Below are positions 17,527 through 21,230 of a stretch of 21,230 nucleotides of DNA, piece by piece. Position numbers and translations under genes: made by a program. Origin of the DNA: Rhizophagus sp. LPA8_4_AMF (taxonomy: Eukaryota > Glomeromycota > Glomeromycetes > Glomerales > Glomeraceae); contig JADRCO010001223.1 in NCBI GenBank assembly GCA_021464525.1, positions 1-21,230 of the forward strand. Direction: 5' to 3'. Position 1 is the stretch's first letter. Every line of letters starts with the position of its first letter. The notes under the pieces were generated by a model. The model worked only from the letters and a program-made list of their open reading frames with translations. It was not told where the DNA came from and searched no databases.

Positions 17527-19008
17527 ATATCAGCAGATTTGTTTTATTACATGTTATTTGCTTTAATTAGAGCTCTGATTAGTTTTGGTAATTACTAAAT
17601 TGTACTAATCAGTTTCAGTTTCAGAACGGTTTCAGTTTTCTGATTTATTGAACTAAAACTTTTGGTAAGTTTATCGATCAATTTGGTAATTACAATTTCA
17701 GTATCATTTTTGCGATTTACCGAACTGATTTACTGATCACTTCAGTAAATTATACCGATCATTTTAGTAAATTTACTGATCAATTTTGGTAATTGCAATT
17801 TACTGAACTGATTTTACTGATTGGTTGACTATTAAAAAAATATTTCACATTTTTTTATTAAAACATTAAAAAATGTCACAAAACATTTTTTAACATATAA
17901 TTTAATAAAAAATGTTTTGCAATGTTTTTTTAATTGTTTTAACAAAAAATGTTGTGAAAACATTTTTTGTTAAGTAATTTAAATATTTAATAAAAAATGT
18001 TTCACAATATTTTTTTATTATTTTAATAGAAAATGTTGCGAAACGTTTTTTACTAATAAATTCATAAAAAAAATAATTTTCACAAATATTTTTAATTGTT
18101 TTAACAAAAATATTGTGAAAAGATTTTTTGTTAAGTAATTTAATAAAAAAAATATTTCGCAACATTTTTTTATTATTTTAATAAAAAATGTTGTGAAACA
18201 ATTTTTACTAATAAATTTATAAAAAAAAATGTTTTTCGCAAACATTTTTAATCTTTTTAATAAAAAATGTTGCAAAAATGTTTTTGTTAAGTAATTTAAT
18301 AAAAAAATGTTTCACAAAATTTTTTTATTATTTTAATAGAAAATGTTGCGAAAACATTTTTTACTAATAAAATTCATGAAAAAAAACATTTTTCACTAAC
18401 ATTTTTAATTGTTTTAATAAAAATGTTGCAAAAACATTTTTTGTTAAGTAATTTAATAAAAAAATGTTTCACAACATTTTTAATTATTTTAATAGAAAAT
18501 GTTGCAAAAATATTTTTTACTTATAAATTCATAAAAAACGTTTTTTGCAAATGTTTTTAATTATTTTAACAAAAATGGTGTGAAAACATTTTCTATTAAT
18601 AATTTAATAAAAAAATGTTTTTTGCAAATATTTTTAATTATTTTAACAAAAAATGTTGCAAAAACGTTTTTTATTAGTAATTTAATAAAAAATAACATTT
18701 CGCAATATTTTTTAATTTTAATAGAAACATTGTGAAAATGTTAATGATAATGAATCGGTAAATCAGTTCAGTTTTCAGTAATTACTGGTCAGTTTCAGTA
18801 TTGATGATTACTGAAACTGATCAGTTTCAGTAATTAACAATACTGATACCGATCAATTCAGGTCAGTTTCAATTTTAGCAAAAACTGTATCGAACCATAT
18901 TAATCAAAATCCTAGCTTTAATAAATTTATTATAGAAATAGGAAAACTCAGTTTACTAATTAATTTACTATATTTAGCTAATATATAATGAAACAAATCT
19001 GCTGATAT
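17527..19008. mobile_element. Inverted-repeat-bounded satellite-bearing element
   Basis: A perfect 18-bp inverted repeat (ATATCAGCAGATTTGTTT at 17527-17544; its complement at 18991-19008) brackets a structured interior. The inner flanks, about 17560-17825 and 18735-18895, are built from short CAGTTTCAGTAATTACTGA-like words in both orientations. The core is a tandem array of hairpin units. No reading frame is supported. The layout resembles foldback-type elements with subterminal repeats. Confidence 0.5.
17830..18740. repeat. Hairpin satellite, about 78-bp period, about 11 units
   Basis: A TAATTTAATAAAAAA or TAAATTCATAAAAAA landmark recurs near 17899, 17978, 18058, 18137, 18213, 18292, 18369, 18449, 18524, 18600 and 18679, so the spacing is 75-80 bp. 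Alternate units are more alike, which gives a higher-order period of about 157 bp (TTAAGTAATTTAATAAAA near 18131, 18287 and 18444). Each unit carries an AAAATGTTGYGAAACATTTT-type palindrome, so every unit can fold. Long minus-strand frames here are translations of the repeat. Confidence 0.8.
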
Positions 19009-19500
19009 ATTTGTTCTATTTTACATTTGTTCTATTTTATATTTTTTCAAAAATGAGATTAAATTATTACTATTAACAAGTTCTTTTACTAAATAACTAA
19101 TATTAAACATATTTTTCATATCCTATGAATTTAAAATTAATGGTTTAACTTCTTAAATAATTTCTCAATATTTTCTAATAAACTTTTTTTTTAACTAAAA
19201 ATTTAAGTATTTCGAATACTATATTCAAAAGAATCATATAACTATTATGCATTTTAGAATATTTTCATAAGTGATCCAATGTTTCATTATGAGATAAATA
19301 GAATTGCTATTTCAATCCAGCTAGATAAATATCAGGTTTTCTTTTCTAGAAATTATTAAGAGTAGGAAGTTCATTTATCTTACACATATACTAATATACT
19401 GAATTGTTTTTTTATATGCATAAACATATATCATACATAAATTCTATTTAATATGGAATATTAAATATTTAGACCAAGTAGACATATTACTATTAGTTTA
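19009..19500. other. AT-rich stretch, no feature seen
   Basis: No reading frame of note, inverted repeat or gene relic was recognised in these 492 bp. Confidence 0.5.
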
Positions 19501-20034
19501 TTAGTTAATAACTTTTCCTTTACTACTACTAGCTTTACCTATATTTAGCTTTTGATCAAACTGTTTTTTTCTTCTATTATAATATATTTTAAGTTTATCC
19601 TTTTTAAATTTATGATCAGTTTCTATAGCTACCTTTAATATTTCTAATTCTTCAAAATTACTAGCAACTTCTAAAATTAACCTCATTTCATTCATATTTA
19701 ATATTTTATTTTTAAGCCATATCTTTGCCAATTGAATTATTGATTTAGAATAATATGTTTTATATTTTTTAACAACCCAACTTTTAGGAAAAAATGTTAC
19801 TTTATATTCTTTCTATTTGTTCAATCCTATAATAATATTTTTACATTGTAAAGATAATTGCTCTTTTAGTCTTTTATTACATGTTATGCTATTTTTAGGG
19901 TTATTACTTAATAAAATTAATATATAATTTAGCGTATTAAGCTTTATAATAGACTTGGATATACTATATAAGTAAATCAATTCTGCCCTAGTCATTTTTT
20001 GGAATTCAAAACCTTCTTGATAATCTTGTTTCAA
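19501..20034 (-). pseudogene. Unrecognised reading frame with one in-frame stop
   Basis: The minus strand keeps one frame from about 20034 to the stop at 19501, broken only by a TAG at 19813-19815 (LNK, stop, KEYKVTFFPKSWVVKKY). The product would be about 177 residues, Lys/Ile/Leu-rich, with EGFEFQKMTRAELIYLY near the start and a basic end (YYNRRKKQF, SSSKGKV). There is no ATG at the upstream boundary; a TGA precedes codon TTG at 20034. I do not recognise the family. It could be a fragment of a transposon protein or of a host gene. The single stop in an otherwise open, non-repetitive frame argues against chance in such AT-rich DNA. Confidence 0.4.
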
Positions 20035-20065
20035 TCAAATTTAAGTACAGATCTATTGTATTAAG

Positions 20066-20641
20066 TACAGAGGGCGATCAAAATTATACAACTACTTTTT
20101 AAATTAAAAAACTTATATATTTTAAATATAATAATGATAATTATTTTTTAGATTTAGATTCTCCTCTATTAGACAATTCCAACAAATCCAAAATCATAAA
20201 AATCCAATCATTAGTTACAGAAAAATTGGTCAAAAATAATTATCAATAATTAAAAGTAGCAAAAATTATCGGTCAATTCAAAATTAAAAAACTTATCTAT
20301 GTTAAATATAATGAAAAATAAAAAAAATCAGATTCAGATTATCCTCTATTAGATGATTCCAACAAGTCCAAAATCATAAAATTTGACTACTGGCTGCGGA
20401 AGAATTGATTAATATTATACACAAAAAATTTAGCCTTTTTTTATATATGCGGTGCTGATCATCAATGATCATTTTTGACCAATTTTTCCACAACCAATAA
20501 TTAGATTTTTATGATTTTGGATTTATTGAAATTGTTTATAGAGAAGAGTTCAAATCTAAAAAAGATTTTTTTTTGTTATATTTAACATAAATAAGTTTTT
20601 TAATTTAAAAAGTAGCCAGATAATTTTGATCACCTTTTGTA
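20066..20641. mobile_element. Mariner-like palindromic non-autonomous element
   Basis: The ends are long inverted repeats. Left starts TACAGAGGGCGATCAAAATTAT (20066) and continues with ACTACTTTTTAAATTAAAAAACTTAT; the right end, read on the minus strand, starts TACAAAAGGTGATCAAAATTAT with CTACTTTTTAAATTAAAAAACTTAT. The arms match for about 180 bp, including AAATCCAAAATCATAAAAATC and GAAAAATTGGTCAAAAAT. A third, direct copy lies between them at about 20258-20420. Short TA-starting ends with GGxGATCAAAATT are reminiscent of Tc1/mariner termini; the superfamily is inferred. No transposase is encoded. Confidence 0.7.
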
Positions 20642-21049
20642 TTAACTATTTGTTTAAAACTGCTTGATAATCTATATAAGAATTACTATGCTAAAGCTCA
20701 TGTTCACAACTCTTTTTCCATTTATTTTTTAAACTTTACTTATCATTTATTTTTCTGTTGCAATATCTCTAGTTCTATTTTACTAATAAAATAATTAATA
20801 AATATATTATTTAATTTACATTTTTTTATAAAAAATTATTGACTATTCAAAATTTCAGAGTAATTAGTCACTTCTTTTATTTTTTTTCAACTTGTATAAT
20901 CCATTTAAAATTTTGGCATTGAACTGTAATTAATTTTTTTTTTAATAGAAAAAGATGATAATATAAAACAATTTTAAAGGTGATTTAAGTATATCTATAA
21001 TTAAAAATTTATATTATTTATTATATATATTGTGTTTAGTACTCCTAAC
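20642..21049. other. AT-rich stretch before right TIR, no gene
   Basis: Poly-T and poly-A tracts, no supported reading frame. The sequence just inside the right repeat (GTGTTTAGTACTCCTAACTAG) has no similarity to that inside the left one, so the repeat ends sharply at 21050. Confidence 0.5.
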
Positions 21050-21217
21050 TAGTGCTCCGAACGAGTCGAGTCGAGTCGATTTTTGAACCAAATCATACTC
21101 GACTCGGAAAATCGAGTCGAGTCAAGTCGAGTCTAAAATATAATATTTTTTAGACTCGACTCAACTCAATTTGTAAAAAACATCAACTCGGATCGACTCG
21201 AATTGACTCGATTATAC
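21050..21217 (-). repeat. Right terminal inverted repeat, TCGAG-rich
   Basis: It is the reverse complement of 1-168 with two differences. On the left-repeat strand both read C on the left and T on the right, within TCGAG/CTCGA units (GAGTCGAG against GAGTTGAG; CTCGACTCGA against CTCGACTTGA), so both are CpG-to-TpG changes. The bases following on the right (CCGAGTG, 21218-21224) may be the true terminus of the repeat, followed by a poly-A run. Confidence 0.9.
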
Positions 21218-21230
21218 CCGAGTGAAAAAA

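Larger units (their letters stand above)
1..21217. mobile_element. Putative giant TIR-bounded DNA element with cargo genes
   Basis: The two window ends are reverse complements over at least 168 bp with two visible mismatches. A DDE-transposase-like relic lies directly inside the left repeat, where a DNA transposon usually keeps its transposase. No further copy of the pentamer-rich repeat is seen between the ends, so there is no sign that the transposase relic closes as a smaller element. The interior carries vWA, coiled-coil and Hsp70-like genes, which are host-type genes. The left terminus is cut by the window, so the target-site duplication cannot be checked. The alternative is two independent short insertions in opposite orientation, with ordinary chromosome between them. 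Confidence 0.5.

Noticed and set aside
17902-18275. Two overlapping minus-strand frames of 85-87 codons rich in Phe, Ile and Lys
   Set aside because: They translate the 78-bp satellite units; the apparent protein repeats mirror the DNA repeats.
17830-18740. Regularly spaced repeats reminiscent of a CRISPR array
   Set aside because: The units are contiguous and whole-unit similar with no unique spacers, they lie in eukaryotic DNA, and no cas genes are near.

Overview
The window is AT-rich eukaryotic DNA, most likely from a filamentous or arbuscular mycorrhizal fungus (Glomeromycotina, Rhizophagus-like). The evidence is GT..AG introns of 70-91 bp, an HSPA12-type Hsp70 gene with the wording typical of the expanded Rhizophagus families, stand-alone vWA proteins related to those of VwkA-type proteins, and a dense background of short inverted-repeat elements. 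The taxon is inferred from family resemblance.

The whole window is framed by a near-identical inverted repeat, 1-168 and 21050-21217 (166/168 by eye), built from TCGAG/CTCGA pentamers. Just inside the left repeat lies a decayed DDE-transposase-like gene (about 169-2043). The simplest reading is a giant (about 21.2 kb) TIR-bounded DNA element with a dead transposase and several kilobases of host-like cargo. Two separate insertions of one TIR family in opposite orientation remain possible.

Cargo block 1 (about 2625-9236) is a tandem triplication of a divergent pair: a vWA gene on the minus strand and a coiled-coil gene on the plus strand. Unit 1 is dead on both sides. Unit 2 keeps an intact vWA gene (4389-5027) but only a relic of the coiled-coil gene. 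Unit 3 keeps both (vWA 6443-7084; coiled-coil 7617-9236).

Cargo block 2 (9806-14660) is a head-to-head pair of HSPA12/Hsp70-like genes. The minus-strand copy can be rebuilt as a seven-exon gene of 566 codons. The plus-strand copy is a frameshifted pseudogene.

The right third (14661-21049) has no intact gene. It holds nested inverted-repeat elements (14744-15495 with a hairpin at 14964-15284), smaller palindromes, a hairpin-forming satellite of about 78 bp period (about 17830-18740) inside an 18-bp inverted repeat (17527/19008), a minus-strand reading frame with one stop (19501-20034), and a mariner-like palindromic element (20066-20641).

How the genes work together is not shown by sequence. 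A metal-binding vWA module, a coiled-coil scaffold and an ATP-binding Hsp70-like protein travelling together would fit an assembly or signalling cargo, but that is inference only.
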